A DNA stretch of 13,414 nt from Pseudomonadota bacterium (lineage in GTDB: Bacteria; Pseudomonadota; Alphaproteobacteria; ATCC43930; CGMCC-115725), in NCBI GenBank assembly GCA_021790295.1, contig JAJYIC010000029.1, positions 1 through 13,414 on the forward strand, given 5' to 3'. Under the pieces are notes generated by a model. It was not told where the DNA came from, did not search any database, and saw nothing but the letters and a program-made list of their open reading frames with translations. Shown piece by piece: positions 1 to 6,864 of the stretch; positions within the stretch are counted from its first letter, which is position 1, and every line of letters begins with the position of its first letter. The position numbers and the translations under genes are program-made.

Positions 1-342
1 AATGTTCGATTTTGCCAGTTCGACGTCGTTGCTTTTGGCCCCGTGCGCGAGCCTTTTGTAGTGGTTGTGCACGGCCACCGAAAGCACCCTTTTCGCATAG
101 GTTTGGCCGATCACGTAATCGTCGAGGACCTTGCAGATGTCGCGCGGGCGGGGGATCCCGTCGCGCGTCTTGACAAGCGTCGTCTTGTGCTCCTCGCGGA
201 TGATGTCCATGCACAATTCGACGCATTCATCGCAGATGAAAACGGTCGGACCGGCGATCAGCTTTCTGACCTCGTGCTGGCTTTTGCCGCAGAAGGAACA
301 GTAAAGCGTGCCCTTCGCATCGCTGCCGCTCGATTTCGTCAT
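1..342 (-). CDS. clpX: ATP-dependent Clp protease ATP-binding subunit ClpX, N-terminal part (3' end outside window)
   Basis: Reading the minus strand from ATG at 342 gives 114 uninterrupted codons to the window edge. The protein starts MTKSSGSDAKGTLYCSFCGK. The zinc-binding domain is complete: C15 and C18 pair with C37 and C40 in the ClpX C-x2-C-x18-C-x2-C pattern. It continues into the start of the AAA+ region (VLDDYVIGQ near residue 77, NHYKR near 101). Walker A and everything after it lie outside the window. ClpX is the hexameric unfoldase that selects substrates (ssrA-tagged and others) and threads them into ClpP in the cytoplasm. A GGAG sits 5 nt before the ATG. The gene follows clpP by 177 bp in the same direction, the standard bacterial arrangement. 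Identification is secure. Confidence 0.96.
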   Translation of the reverse strand, partial: MTKSSGSDAKGTLYCSFCGKSQHEVRKLIAGPTVFICDECVELCMDIIREEHKTTLVKTRDGIPRPRDICKVLDDYVIGQTYAKRVLSVAVHNHYKRLAHGAKSNDVELAKSNI

Positions 343-519
343 CGCCGCTCCGTCGTCGGCTGGATAAACGCCCCGGCCCTTGCGCGCCCACCCGCCCAGA
401 ATGCGAGCGCGCCCGCAAGCTCCGGCCGCGGCCGGAAAGCGCCCTCGCTCCCGGGCCGCGATTCCTCCACTATATGTGGTTGCAACGGATCAACAACCAG
501 TAAAGCCGTCATCACCCTT
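343..519 (-). promoter_or_regulatory. clpP-clpX intergenic region with putative clpX promoter and GC palindrome
   Basis: This 177-bp gap is long for a clpP-clpX pair and holds no gene. On the minus strand a -10-like TATAGT (469-474) lies 16 bp after a weak -35-like TTGTTG (491-496), which would start clpX transcription near 462 with a leader of about 120 nt. Inside that leader, 421-436 is a perfect 16-bp palindrome, TCCGGCCGCGGCCGGA. It could be a protein-binding site or an RNA hairpin; it has no T-run, so it is not a typical intrinsic terminator. The promoter is a consensus match only. Confidence 0.4.
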
Positions 520-1158
520 TCAAGCAAACACGCGCCCCTCTTCGCGTCCCGGCCGGCTTTCGACCACCTCGTCGATGAGCCCGAAATCCTTGGCTTCGAG
601 AGGGGAAAGAAACTTGTCGCGCTCGACCGTGGCGGTGATCGTCTCCAAACTCTGCCCGGTGTGCTTGACGTAAATCTCGTTCAAACGCGCCCTCAAGGCC
701 AGGATCTCGCGCGCCTGGATCTCGATGTCGGTGGCCTGGCCCTGAACCCCGCCCGAAGGCTGATGGATCATGATGCGCGAATTGGGGAGCGAAAAGCGCT
801 TCCCTTTGGCCCCCGCGCACAAAAGAAGCGAGCCCATCGAGGCGGCCTGGCCGAGGCACACGGTCGAGACCGGAGAGCGGATGTACTGCATCGTATCGTA
901 GACCGCGAGCCCGGCGTTGACCACCCCGCCCGGAGAATTGATGTAAAAGGCGATGTCCTTCGCCGGGTTCTCCGATTCGAGAAAAAGGAACTGCGCACAG
1001 AGAAGGCTTGCGACGCCGTCGTGGATCGGGCCGACGAGGAAGATGATCCGCTCTTTGAGGAGCCGGGAATAGATGTCGTAAGCGCGCTCGCCGCGGCTCG
1101 TCTGCTCGACGACCATCGGCACCAGGGTGTTCATATACTGTTCGAACGGGTCTTCCAT
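520..1158 (-). CDS. clpP: ATP-dependent Clp protease proteolytic subunit ClpP
   Basis: The product is 212 aa, normal for ClpP. It is the serine peptidase that forms the two-ring, 14-subunit degradation chamber docked by ClpX (and ClpA). The catalytic triad can be read directly: S107 in GQAASMGS, H132 in MIHQPSGG and D181 in VERDKF, each four residues earlier than in the E. coli precursor. The oligomerisation and substrate region FYINSPGG (71-78) is intact. The N-terminus resembles the family's short propeptide (MNTLVPMVVEQTSRGERAYD from residue 9), whose processing cannot be judged here. Start choice is firm: ATG at 1158 has a strong AGGAGG 5 nt upstream. It lies between tig (53 bp upstream) and clpX on the same strand. 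Confidence 0.97.
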   Translation of the reverse strand: MEDPFEQYMNTLVPMVVEQTSRGERAYDIYSRLLKERIIFLVGPIHDGVASLLCAQFLFLESENPAKDIAFYINSPGGVVNAGLAVYDTMQYIRSPVSTVCLGQAASMGSLLLCAGAKGKRFSLPNSRIMIHQPSGGVQGQATDIEIQAREILALRARLNEIYVKHTGQSLETITATVERDKFLSPLEAKDFGLIDEVVESRPGREEGRVFA

Positions 1159-1163
1159 AAACG

Positions 1164-1169
1164 CCTCCT
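1164..1169 (-). promoter_or_regulatory. Strong ribosome binding site of clpP
   Basis: AGGAGG on the minus strand, within TTAGGAGGCG, 5 nt before the clpP ATG. It is one of the strongest Shine-Dalgarno matches in the window and fixes the clpP start. Confidence 0.85.
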
Positions 1170-1211
1170 AACGACCCCCAAAACGCTCCTCTCCGAGAAA
1201 GGCGGCCCGGC

Positions 1212-2741
1212 TCATGCGGCGCCCTCTGCCTCCGGCTCCGCCAGAAGCTCTTTGAGCGCGACCTTGCGCTCGCCGACTTTGGCGAGTTCGACGATAAAAT
1301 CGATGACCTTTTCTTCGAGGATCGGCGCCTGCAGGCTGCCGACCGCCTCGGGATTGCGGCGGTAGAAATCCATCACCTGGCGTTCGTGACCGGGATGGCG
1401 CAAAGCCTCGCGCGTCACCGCTTGGCGCAGCTCCTCCTGGCTCACGGTAATATTGTTGTTGCGCCCCACTTCTGCGAGGAGGAGGCCAAGCCGCACCCGC
1501 CTTTCGGCGAGGCGGCGGTAGGAGGCCTTTCTTTCCTCCTCCGTCTCTCCTTGGTCGTCCCCCGCGTCCTCCACCCCTTCGGGGCTCCCTTCGGCTTCAG
1601 CGCTTTTGACCGCGCTTGCGCTCTCTTGATGCGTGTGCGGCGCGCTCTCGCCTTCCCCGTGGCTGTGCGGGACGCTCTCGCCCTCGCCGTGGCTGTGCGG
1701 AAAAGCCTCCATGGCCTCCCCTTCCGCCCCTTCCGCCCCTTCCGCCCCTTCTTCTCCTCTCGCCGCTTTCGCGCGCGCATCCCGCACCGTTTCATATTGC
1801 CGCCAGAGGCTGTCGAATTCGATCTCGACGAGGCCTGGCGGGACCGGGAAATCGAAACGTGCGGCGAGCTTATCGAGGACGGCCCGCTTGAGGCGCTGGC
1901 GGGCGAGAGCGTCCCAGTCGCGCTGCATGCGTTCGCGCACTTCCTCGCGCAGCTCGCCGAGAGTGCCGAGCCCCACCTCTTCGGCAAGCGTATCGTCGGT
2001 CGCCGCCGGCAGGCGCCGGCGCACCTCCTTGACGGCGACGCTAAAGACCGCCTCTTTGCCGGCGAGGCTCTCCACCGCGTAATCGGCGGGAAAGGAAACT
2101 TCGACCTTGCGCGTCTCACCGGCGGCCGCACCCAAAAGCCCTTCCTCGAACCCCGGCACATAACTGCCGGAACCGAGTTCGATCTGCCTGTCCTTGCCGC
2201 CCGCGCCCGGGATCTCCTCCTCGCCGATTCGCGCCTCGACATCGGCAAGGATGAGGTCGCCCGTTTCGGCAGGCCGCGCCACCGGCTCGCTTTTGCGGTG
2301 CTGCTCGGCAATCCGGGCGATCGCCTTGTCGACCTCTTCCTCCGGCACCTCGGCGACGAGGCGTTCGACATCGAGATCGGCGAAATTGGTCTCGGGGATC
2401 TCGGGCAAAAGCTCGATCGACATCGTGAATTCGAGATCGCCGCCTTCCTTCTCGCTGCCGATTTCCACCTTCGGCGGCAAGGCCGCGCGCAGCTTGCGCT
2501 CGCTCATCGCGGCAGTGATCCCCTCTTCGATCGTGTGCCGGCGCACCTCTTCGGAAACGCTCGCGCCAAAGCGCCGTTTGAGGATCGGCAAAGGGACCCT
2601 TCCCGGCCGAAAGCCCGGCACCGCGACCGCACGCCCGAGTTCTTCGAGCCGTCCCTTCATCTTCTCTTCGAGTTCGCCCGACGAGACCACGACTCGGAAC
2701 TCGCGCGTCAACCCGTCGGCGGCGGTTTCAATCACTTCCAT
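1212..2741 (-). CDS. tig: Trigger factor (ribosome-associated chaperone and peptidyl-prolyl isomerase) with His-rich insertion
   Basis: Trigger factor binds ribosomal protein L23 at the exit tunnel and shields nascent chains. The ribosome-binding signature is visible as GFRPGRVP (residues 43-50). An FKBP-type isomerase domain spans roughly 140-240, with ELGSGSYVPGFEEGLLG inside it, flanked by the helical substrate-binding domain. The ATG at 2741 was chosen because MEVIETAADGLTREF matches the family N-terminus; a TTG 24 bp upstream (2765) is in frame but has no well-spaced ribosome binding site. Length is 509 aa against about 430-450 usual. The excess is an acidic insertion at about residues 325-405, in the helical C-terminal domain, with GAE repeats and three PHSH/PHTH units. 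It lies downstream of tRNA-Leu and upstream of clpP. Confidence 0.95.
   Translation of the reverse strand: MEVIETAADGLTREFRVVVSSGELEEKMKGRLEELGRAVAVPGFRPGRVPLPILKRRFGASVSEEVRRHTIEEGITAAMSERKLRAALPPKVEIGSEKEGGDLEFTMSIELLPEIPETNFADLDVERLVAEVPEEEVDKAIARIAEQHRKSEPVARPAETGDLILADVEARIGEEEIPGAGGKDRQIELGSGSYVPGFEEGLLGAAAGETRKVEVSFPADYAVESLAGKEAVFSVAVKEVRRRLPAATDDTLAEEVGLGTLGELREEVRERMQRDWDALARQRLKRAVLDKLAARFDFPVPPGLVEIEFDSLWRQYETVRDARAKAARGEEGAEGAEGAEGEAMEAFPHSHGEGESVPHSHGEGESAPHTHQESASAVKSAEAEGSPEGVEDAGDDQGETEEERKASYRRLAERRVRLGLLLAEVGRNNNITVSQEELRQAVTREALRHPGHERQVMDFYRRNPEAVGSLQAPILEEKVIDFIVELAKVGERKVALKELLAEPEAEGAA
1620..1757 (-). repeat. In-frame tandem repeats inside tig encoding GAE runs and a His-rich decapeptide
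   Basis: Two adjacent short repeats lie in tig. At 1713-1757 a 9-bp unit (about TTCCGCCCC on the plus strand) repeats and encodes GAE-GAE-GAE. At 1620-1700 a 30-bp unit repeats about 2.7 times and encodes PHSHGEGES plus one residue, the last copy diverged to PHTHQES. Both periods are multiples of three, so copy-number changes keep the reading frame. Confidence 0.85.
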
Positions 2742-2793
2742 CGAAAATTGCCCATCCTTTGCCAAAGCTCCGCGAGAGGTGCGCCACCGGGAG

Positions 2794-2875
2794 TGCGGGC
2801 GGAGGGATTCGAACCCCCACGATCTGCATCGCTGGATCCTAAATCCAGTGCGTCTACCGGTTCCGCCACGCCCGC
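2794..2875 (-). tRNA. tRNA-Leu (anticodon UAG)
   Basis: The 82-nt class II tRNA reads 5' to 3' on the minus strand. The acceptor stem GCGGGCG (2875-2869) pairs fully with CGCCCGC (2801-2795), with discriminator A at 2794. The anticodon stem is CTGGA/TCCAG with loop TTTAGGA and anticodon TAG at 2841-2839, reading CUA. The long variable arm folds as CGAT-GCAG-ATCG, typical of Leu. The T-arm carries TTCGAAT. CCA is not encoded (CTC follows), so it must be added by the CCA-adding enzyme. The tRNA sits 52 bp upstream of the tig start in the same direction and could share its transcript. Confidence 0.96.
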
Positions 2876-2954
2876 TCGTTCGCTCCCCGGCCTTTCCTTT
2901 CGAGCGCGGCGCTCTCCCGTTCTTAACATAGAGCGCGCGGCCGCGGTATCCCGC

Positions 2955-4358
2955 TCACAGGGCCGCGGCAAGGCTCTTGAGAGAAGCCGCTGCGGCGACG
3001 CGCCCTTCGCTTTTATAGCCTTCGTGGTTGGTCTCGATATCGCTCAGCCGATAAAGGTAATTGACCATGATGCCGGCCGATTGGGCGAGCCCTTTGCCCG
3101 AGGTGTCGCCGAGCCAGTTGAGCCTTTCGATGCGCGCGCCGTTGCTCAGGTGGAAATGGGCGACGGGGTCGAGCGCCCTGCCCGAAGGCGTGCGTTCGCG
3201 CAACAGGTAGCGGGCGCAAAGGCGCAACAAAGGCTCGCGCAAAGAGGCTGCGAGCCTTAAATCCTGGTGCCAATCCGGGCGCGAAAGGACGCCCAAAAGG
3301 TCGCCCGCGCCATCCCCTTCGAGAACCGCAGTTTCGGCGGCAGCGAGAAGCGCCTCATCTTTCCCGCGTTCGAGCCAGTTGCGAAAGCCGACGACCGGCG
3401 AAAGGGTGGCGAACACCTTGAGGCGGGGAAGCTCGGCCGCAAGCATCGAGACCACGCGCTTGATGAGAAAATCGCCGAAACTGATCCCGGCAAGGCCGCG
3501 CTGGCAATTCGAGATCGAATAGAAGATGGCGGTGTCGGCGGCCGCCGGATCGCCGACGGGCGCCGCCTCGTCGAGAAGGGCATGCACGTCCCCCGCCATT
3601 CCCTTGACGAGGGCGACCTCGACAAAGATCAAAGGCTCGTCCGGCATGCGCGGGTGAAAAAAGGCGAAGCAACGACGGTCGGCTTCGAGCCTGTTTTTGA
3701 GATCCGTCCAGCCGCGGATTTCGTGTACCGCTTCGTAAGCCATCAATTTTTCGAGAAGCGCGGCCGGCGCCTCCCAGGTGATCCGCTTCAATTCGAGAAA
3801 ACCGATATCGAACCAGTCGGCGAGAAGGCGCTTCAAATCTTCTTCGAGACCGCGCAAGGAGGGCTCGACGCGGGCCAGATCCATCACCTCCGCGCGCCGG
3901 TCGACGAGGAACTTGACCCCTTCGGGGAGAGCGTTGAACTGGCGCAAAAGCGTGATCCGCGGCGGCTCCAGCGCCTCGCGCAAGGCGCCAAGGCCGGCCT
4001 GCCTATCGCTTGCCCCTTCGGCCGCTAAAAGCGCCGAACAGCAGCGATCGATGGCCTCCCGATCGACATCGAATTCTTCGCCGAGAAGGTGGAGGAAATG
4101 TTCCCGCCCCTCCTGGTCGAGGGCGAGATAGGTGCGCCCGAGATCGGCGGCCCGCGCGCGCGCCGCAACCTCTCCGCCTCTGCCTTCGAGGCAGTCGAGC
4201 ATCTGCCGGCGCAGGCGTCCCTTTTCGTCTCCCGCCCCGTCGGGCCTCGTCCAGGCGCCGCGCGCGCCTTCGGCGATCTCGCGCCAGGCGCCGCGCAGAT
4301 TAGCGAGAGCCCGGTCGAAAAATCCTTCGAAAAAACGGGAGGAGCTTTTGTCGGTCAT
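2955..4358 (-). CDS. Malonyl-CoA decarboxylase (MCD/MLYCD family)
   Basis: The enzyme converts malonyl-CoA to acetyl-CoA and CO2, removing malonyl-CoA formed from malonate or by acetyl-CoA carboxylase. The 467-aa protein spans the bacterial family in full: a helical N-terminal domain (about 1-170), then the acetyltransferase-like catalytic domain. Family blocks seen are PLIFVEVAL (242-250), FYSISNCQ (279-286), FLIKRVVS (297-304), TLSPVVGF (318-325) and HFHLSNGA (401-408). Aligned from memory to human MCD, the catalytic Ser329 and His423 correspond to S320 and H403, both present. The C-terminus NHEGYKSEGRVAAAASLK is family-like. No malonyl-CoA synthetase (matB) or malonate transporter is adjacent; the upstream neighbour is nnr, 60 bp away. 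A weak GAGG precedes ATG 4358. Confidence 0.92.
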   Translation of the reverse strand: MTDKSSSRFFEGFFDRALANLRGAWREIAEGARGAWTRPDGAGDEKGRLRRQMLDCLEGRGGEVAARARAADLGRTYLALDQEGREHFLHLLGEEFDVDREAIDRCCSALLAAEGASDRQAGLGALREALEPPRITLLRQFNALPEGVKFLVDRRAEVMDLARVEPSLRGLEEDLKRLLADWFDIGFLELKRITWEAPAALLEKLMAYEAVHEIRGWTDLKNRLEADRRCFAFFHPRMPDEPLIFVEVALVKGMAGDVHALLDEAAPVGDPAAADTAIFYSISNCQRGLAGISFGDFLIKRVVSMLAAELPRLKVFATLSPVVGFRNWLERGKDEALLAAAETAVLEGDGAGDLLGVLSRPDWHQDLRLAASLREPLLRLCARYLLRERTPSGRALDPVAHFHLSNGARIERLNWLGDTSGKGLAQSAGIMVNYLYRLSDIETNHEGYKSEGRVAAAASLKSLAAAL

Positions 4359-4418
4359 GAGGCCTCGAAGGGCGATGCTCGCAAAGGAAAATAAGGGAAG
4401 AAGAGGGAACCCGCGCGC

Positions 4419-5939
4419 TCAAGCCGGCAGCGCGCCGGGCGAAGGCGCCATCTGCCGCCGGCGCAAATAGAGCGCGCTGAGGGTTGCGGGAAGAGCCGGC
4501 AAGAGATCCTCGGCGACAAGCCCCGGCCCCACCCGGCGCGCCGCGTCGCCATGGATCCAGGCGGCGGCGCAAGCCGCGGGAAAAGGCTCCATGCCTTGGG
4601 CGAGAAGCCCGAGAACGATCCCGGAGAGAACATCGCCCGAACCCCCGGTTGCGAGCTGCGGCGGGGCATTGGCGTTGATCGCCACCCGCCCGTCGGGCGA
4701 GGCGATCACGGTATCGGCGCCTTTCAAGAGGATCACCGCGCCCGTTTCCTTGGCCGCGCGCAGGGCGCGCTCGGTCTTCTTTCCCGCAACCCTAAAAAGG
4801 CGGGCGAACTCTCCCTCATGAGGGGTCAAGACGCAAGGCCCTCGTATCGCTTCGAAGAGCGCCTTTGGCGCCTCCTTGAAGGCGTTCAACGCATCGGCGT
4901 CGAGAACGGCGCTTTTGCCGGCGGCGAGAACCGCAAGAACCTTTTCCCGGGTCTCTTCGCTGGCAATGGCTCCGGGCCCGATAAGCGCGGTGTTGCGGCG
5001 CGGGTCGGCAAGAAGTTCGCGCCACTCGTCCGTTCCCGAGATCGGCTTGACGATGACGCTCAAGAGGGAAGAAGCGTAGATCGGGAAGGCCTTTTCGGGC
5101 GCCGCCAACGTGACGAGCCCCGCCCCGCTTCGCGCCGCGGCGAGAGCCGAAAGACGCGCGGCTCCCGTCATCACCGCGCCGCCGCCGACGAGGGCGTGGC
5201 CGCGCGTATATTTGTGGCTTTCGAGGGTCGGCTGCGGCAAGGCTTCGAGCCAGCAGAGGGGGTCGTTCTCGGCCGTCTGCGGCAGGACGCGATCCAAAAC
5301 CTCCGCGCCGATGCCGATCTCGGCGAGAACGACTTTGCCGCAATAAAGCCGCCCCGGGAGAAGCAGGTGCCCCGGCTTCTTGCGGAAAAAGGTGACCGTC
5401 AGCCCCGCGCCCAAAGCGATCCCGCGAACTTCGCCACTTGCCCCGTCGATCCCGCTCGGGATGTCGATCGCGACGACGGGAAGCGCGCGCTCGCGGGTTG
5501 CGGCGATGACCGCGCGTGCGACCCCTTCGATCGGGCGCGCAAGGCCGGCGCCGAAGAGAGCGTCGACGACGAGCCCCGCGCCGTCGAGGGCCTCGACGCG
5601 CAAAGGCTCGACCGCCCCCGACCAGGCCCCTGCCGCTTCCTTGGCTTCGCCTTTGAGCGCCCCCTTTTCTCCGAGAAGGGAAAGCCGCACCGGCCAGCCG
5701 CGCTCCTTGAGGATGCGGGCGGCGACAAAACCGTCGCCGCCGTTGTTGCCCGGACCGCATAAAACGACGACCGGCAAGGGCGAAACGCGCTTTCTGATGG
5801 CGTCGGCGACCGCGCGCCCGGCGTTTTCCATGAGGCTGCTGCCGGAAACGCCGGAGGCGATCGTCAGACGGTCGGCCTCACCCATCTCTTTGGGTGAAAG
5901 CAGAGCGCGGCGGTTCCAGGAAGACGATACCGAGATCAC
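4419..5939 (-). CDS. nnr: Bifunctional NAD(P)H-hydrate epimerase / ADP-dependent NAD(P)H-hydrate dehydratase
   Basis: This repair enzyme acts on NAD(P)H hydrated at the nicotinamide ring: the N-terminal half interconverts R and S epimers and the C-terminal half dehydrates the S form using ADP. The YjeF_N domain (about 10-220) shows GPGNNGGDGF (62-71), VDALFGAGL (125-133) and DIPSGIDG (159-166). The carbohydrate-kinase-like domain (about 235-495) shows KYTRGHA (243-249), LTPHEGEF (371-378) and TGGSGDVL (431-438), where D436 is the expected catalytic Asp. Length 506 aa matches the fused bacterial form. The start used is GTG at 5939 with only a weak AAGG upstream; an ATG at residue 19 would cut into the conserved LLSPKEMGEADRL start, so GTG is preferred. 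Confidence 0.93.
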   Translation of the reverse strand: MISVSSSWNRRALLSPKEMGEADRLTIASGVSGSSLMENAGRAVADAIRKRVSPLPVVVLCGPGNNGGDGFVAARILKERGWPVRLSLLGEKGALKGEAKEAAGAWSGAVEPLRVEALDGAGLVVDALFGAGLARPIEGVARAVIAATRERALPVVAIDIPSGIDGASGEVRGIALGAGLTVTFFRKKPGHLLLPGRLYCGKVVLAEIGIGAEVLDRVLPQTAENDPLCWLEALPQPTLESHKYTRGHALVGGGAVMTGAARLSALAAARSGAGLVTLAAPEKAFPIYASSLLSVIVKPISGTDEWRELLADPRRNTALIGPGAIASEETREKVLAVLAAGKSAVLDADALNAFKEAPKALFEAIRGPCVLTPHEGEFARLFRVAGKKTERALRAAKETGAVILLKGADTVIASPDGRVAINANAPPQLATGGSGDVLSGIVLGLLAQGMEPFPAACAAAWIHGDAARRVGPGLVAEDLLPALPATLSALYLRRRQMAPSPGALPA

Positions 5940-5995
5940 CGCCTTGATGTGGGATGAAAGCGCCCCGAGAAGAAGACCGTTCCCTTGTCCCGCCC

Positions 5996-6023
5996 TTGAC
6001 GCGGGCCGGGGGAAAGGTTACGT
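5996..6023 (+). promoter_or_regulatory. Putative promoter of tRNA-His
   Basis: A -35-like TTGACG (5996-6001) and a loose -10-like TTACGT (6018-6023) are separated by 16 bp and end 11 bp before the tRNA, which suits a short tRNA leader. The -35 box is a good match, the -10 box is weak. Confidence 0.45.
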
Positions 6024-6034
6024 GCAGCCGCGAT

Positions 6035-6112
6035 GGCGGGTGTAGCTCAGCTGGTTAGAGCGCCAGATTGTGGATCTGGATGTCGCCGGTTCGATCCCGG
6101 CCACTCGCCCCA
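6035..6112 (+). tRNA. tRNA-His (anticodon GUG) with encoded G-1, C73 and CCA
   Basis: The acceptor stem GCGGGTG (6036-6042) pairs with CACTCGC (6102-6108), with one G-U pair. The D-arm is GCTC/GAGC. The anticodon stem CCAGA/TCTGG encloses loop TTGTGGA with anticodon GTG. The T-arm is GCCGG-TTCGATC-CCGGC. The base before the acceptor stem, 6035, is G and the discriminator at 6109 is C, giving the G-1:C73 identity pair that most bacterial HisRS enzymes require. CCA is encoded at 6110-6112, unlike the tRNA-Leu in this window. Confidence 0.97.
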
Positions 6113-6120
6113 GCTTTAAA

Positions 6121-6135
6121 GGGTCGAGACGACCC
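6121..6135. repeat. Perfect 6-bp hairpin GGGTCG-AGA-CGACCC
   Basis: This inverted repeat, with a 3-nt loop, lies between tRNA-His and the convergent flavoprotein gene, 8 nt after the tRNA CCA. Read on the minus strand it is followed by TTTAAAG, so it may stop or stabilise transcripts of the flavoprotein gene. There is no T-run on the plus strand. Confidence 0.5.
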
Positions 6136-6143
6136 ATGCCGAG

Positions 6144-6165
6144 GGCGCCCGCCCCGGCGCCTTTT
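6144..6165 (+). terminator. Probable intrinsic terminator of tRNA-His
   Basis: A GGCGCC stem (6144-6149), 6-nt loop CGCCCC and GGCGCC (6156-6161) are followed by TTTT (6162-6165). Orientation suits tRNA-His about 30 nt upstream. Its last base overlaps the stop codon of the convergent flavoprotein gene. The T-run is short, so strength is uncertain. Confidence 0.6.
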
Positions 6166-6776
6166 CAATAAAGACGGTCGCGATAACCTTCTTCCGTCAT
6201 CCGGTCGGATTCTTCGACCGAAAGCCCTGCGATCTGATCGGAGAGGATGCGCCCCAATGAGGGGAAACTGGAACGCGGCACGCGCTTTTCCGGGTTCCAC
6301 AGATCCGAACGGATAAGGGCCTTGCCGCAATGGAAATAGACCTCTTCGATGGCGATGAGGAGCCCGGCTTTGGGCGCCTTGCCGTTGAAGCTCGACGGTT
6401 CGAGGAGGGCCTTGTCGATGGTGATCGAGGCGCGGCCATTGACGCGCAGGCTTTCGTTGATCCCCGGAACAAAAAAGACGAGGCCGACCCCGGGAGAGGA
6501 AAGGACGTTGCCGAAAGTGTCGGTGCGGTTGTTGCCGAGGCGATCGGGGATGAGAAGCGTCTTGTCGTCGAGGATGCGGACAAAACCCGGCGCATCGCCT
6601 TTGGGCGAGGCATCGCACCGCCCGCTCGGATCGCAGGAAGCGATGACGAGCAGAGGCGAGAGCCTGATAAAAGCCTTCGCATGCTTGTCGAGGGCTTGCA
6701 TCTCCTTTTTGACCGCGCGTTCGCTGGGTGGCCCGTAAAAGGCGCGGAGGGTTTCGCGGTCGTCGATCACATCCAC
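6165..6776 (-). CDS. Pyridoxamine 5'-phosphate oxidase-like FMN-binding flavoprotein (MSMEG_1061-type)
   Basis: The 203-aa protein belongs to the PPOX split-barrel flavoproteins, most like the MSMEG_1061 group. It shows the group's N-terminal region LRAFYGPPSERAVKKEM, then LLVIASCDPSGRCDASPKGD leading into APGFVRILDD, then the RLGNNRTDTFGNVL block, an ESLRVNGRASI strand and a C-terminal YFHCGKALIRSDLW segment. Members bind FMN or a similar flavin; substrates are mostly unknown, and a true PNPOx role is unlikely because PdxH is distinct. The start is GTG at 6776 because GGGAGG lies 6 nt upstream; a longer reading from GTG 6809 would add 11 residues but lacks such a site. It diverges from the enoyl-CoA hydratase gene and converges on tRNA-His. 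Confidence 0.87.
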   Translation of the reverse strand: MDVIDDRETLRAFYGPPSERAVKKEMQALDKHAKAFIRLSPLLVIASCDPSGRCDASPKGDAPGFVRILDDKTLLIPDRLGNNRTDTFGNVLSSPGVGLVFFVPGINESLRVNGRASITIDKALLEPSSFNGKAPKAGLLIAIEEVYFHCGKALIRSDLWNPEKRVPRSSFPSLGRILSDQIAGLSVEESDRMTEEGYRDRLY

Positions 6777-6782
6777 CGGTTT

Positions 6783-6788
6783 CCTCCC
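6783..6788 (-). promoter_or_regulatory. Ribosome binding site deciding the GTG start of the PPOX flavoprotein
   Basis: GGGAGG on the minus strand lies 6 nt before GTG 6776. It supports this start over the in-frame GTG at 6809, which lies upstream of it. Confidence 0.7.
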
Positions 6789-6864
6789 TTCGGAGTTGGA
6801 TTTCCTCACTATGCATGAGAGGCTCTAAAACTAAAAGCGGGGATGGCGGAAGGAAGGCTATTTC

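Noticed and set aside
43..1365. A 440-codon plus-strand frame opposite clpX, clpP and the end of tig
   Set aside because: The opposite strand holds clear genes with catalytic motifs; this frame has none.
1620..1757. CRISPR-like or transposon-derived repeat
   Set aside because: The repeats are short, contiguous and in frame in tig, with no spacers or terminal inverted repeats.
2742..2765. TTG start at 2765 for trigger factor
   Set aside because: It adds eight residues not typical of the family; the only GGAG upstream is 2 nt from the TTG, too close to work well.
2876..2954. Promoter for tRNA-Leu
   Set aside because: A TATGTT lies in the gap but far from the tRNA start and without a matching -35 box.
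1386..3260. A 624-codon open frame on the plus strand antisense to tig, tRNA-Leu and the end of the malonyl-CoA decarboxylase gene
   Set aside because: It runs opposite three securely identified genes including a tRNA, shows no recognisable motif and is Arg/Pro-rich, as expected of a shadow frame in GC-rich DNA.
4551..5762. A 403-codon plus-strand frame opposite nnr
   Set aside because: nnr has both domains with intact motifs on the minus strand; this frame has no family features.
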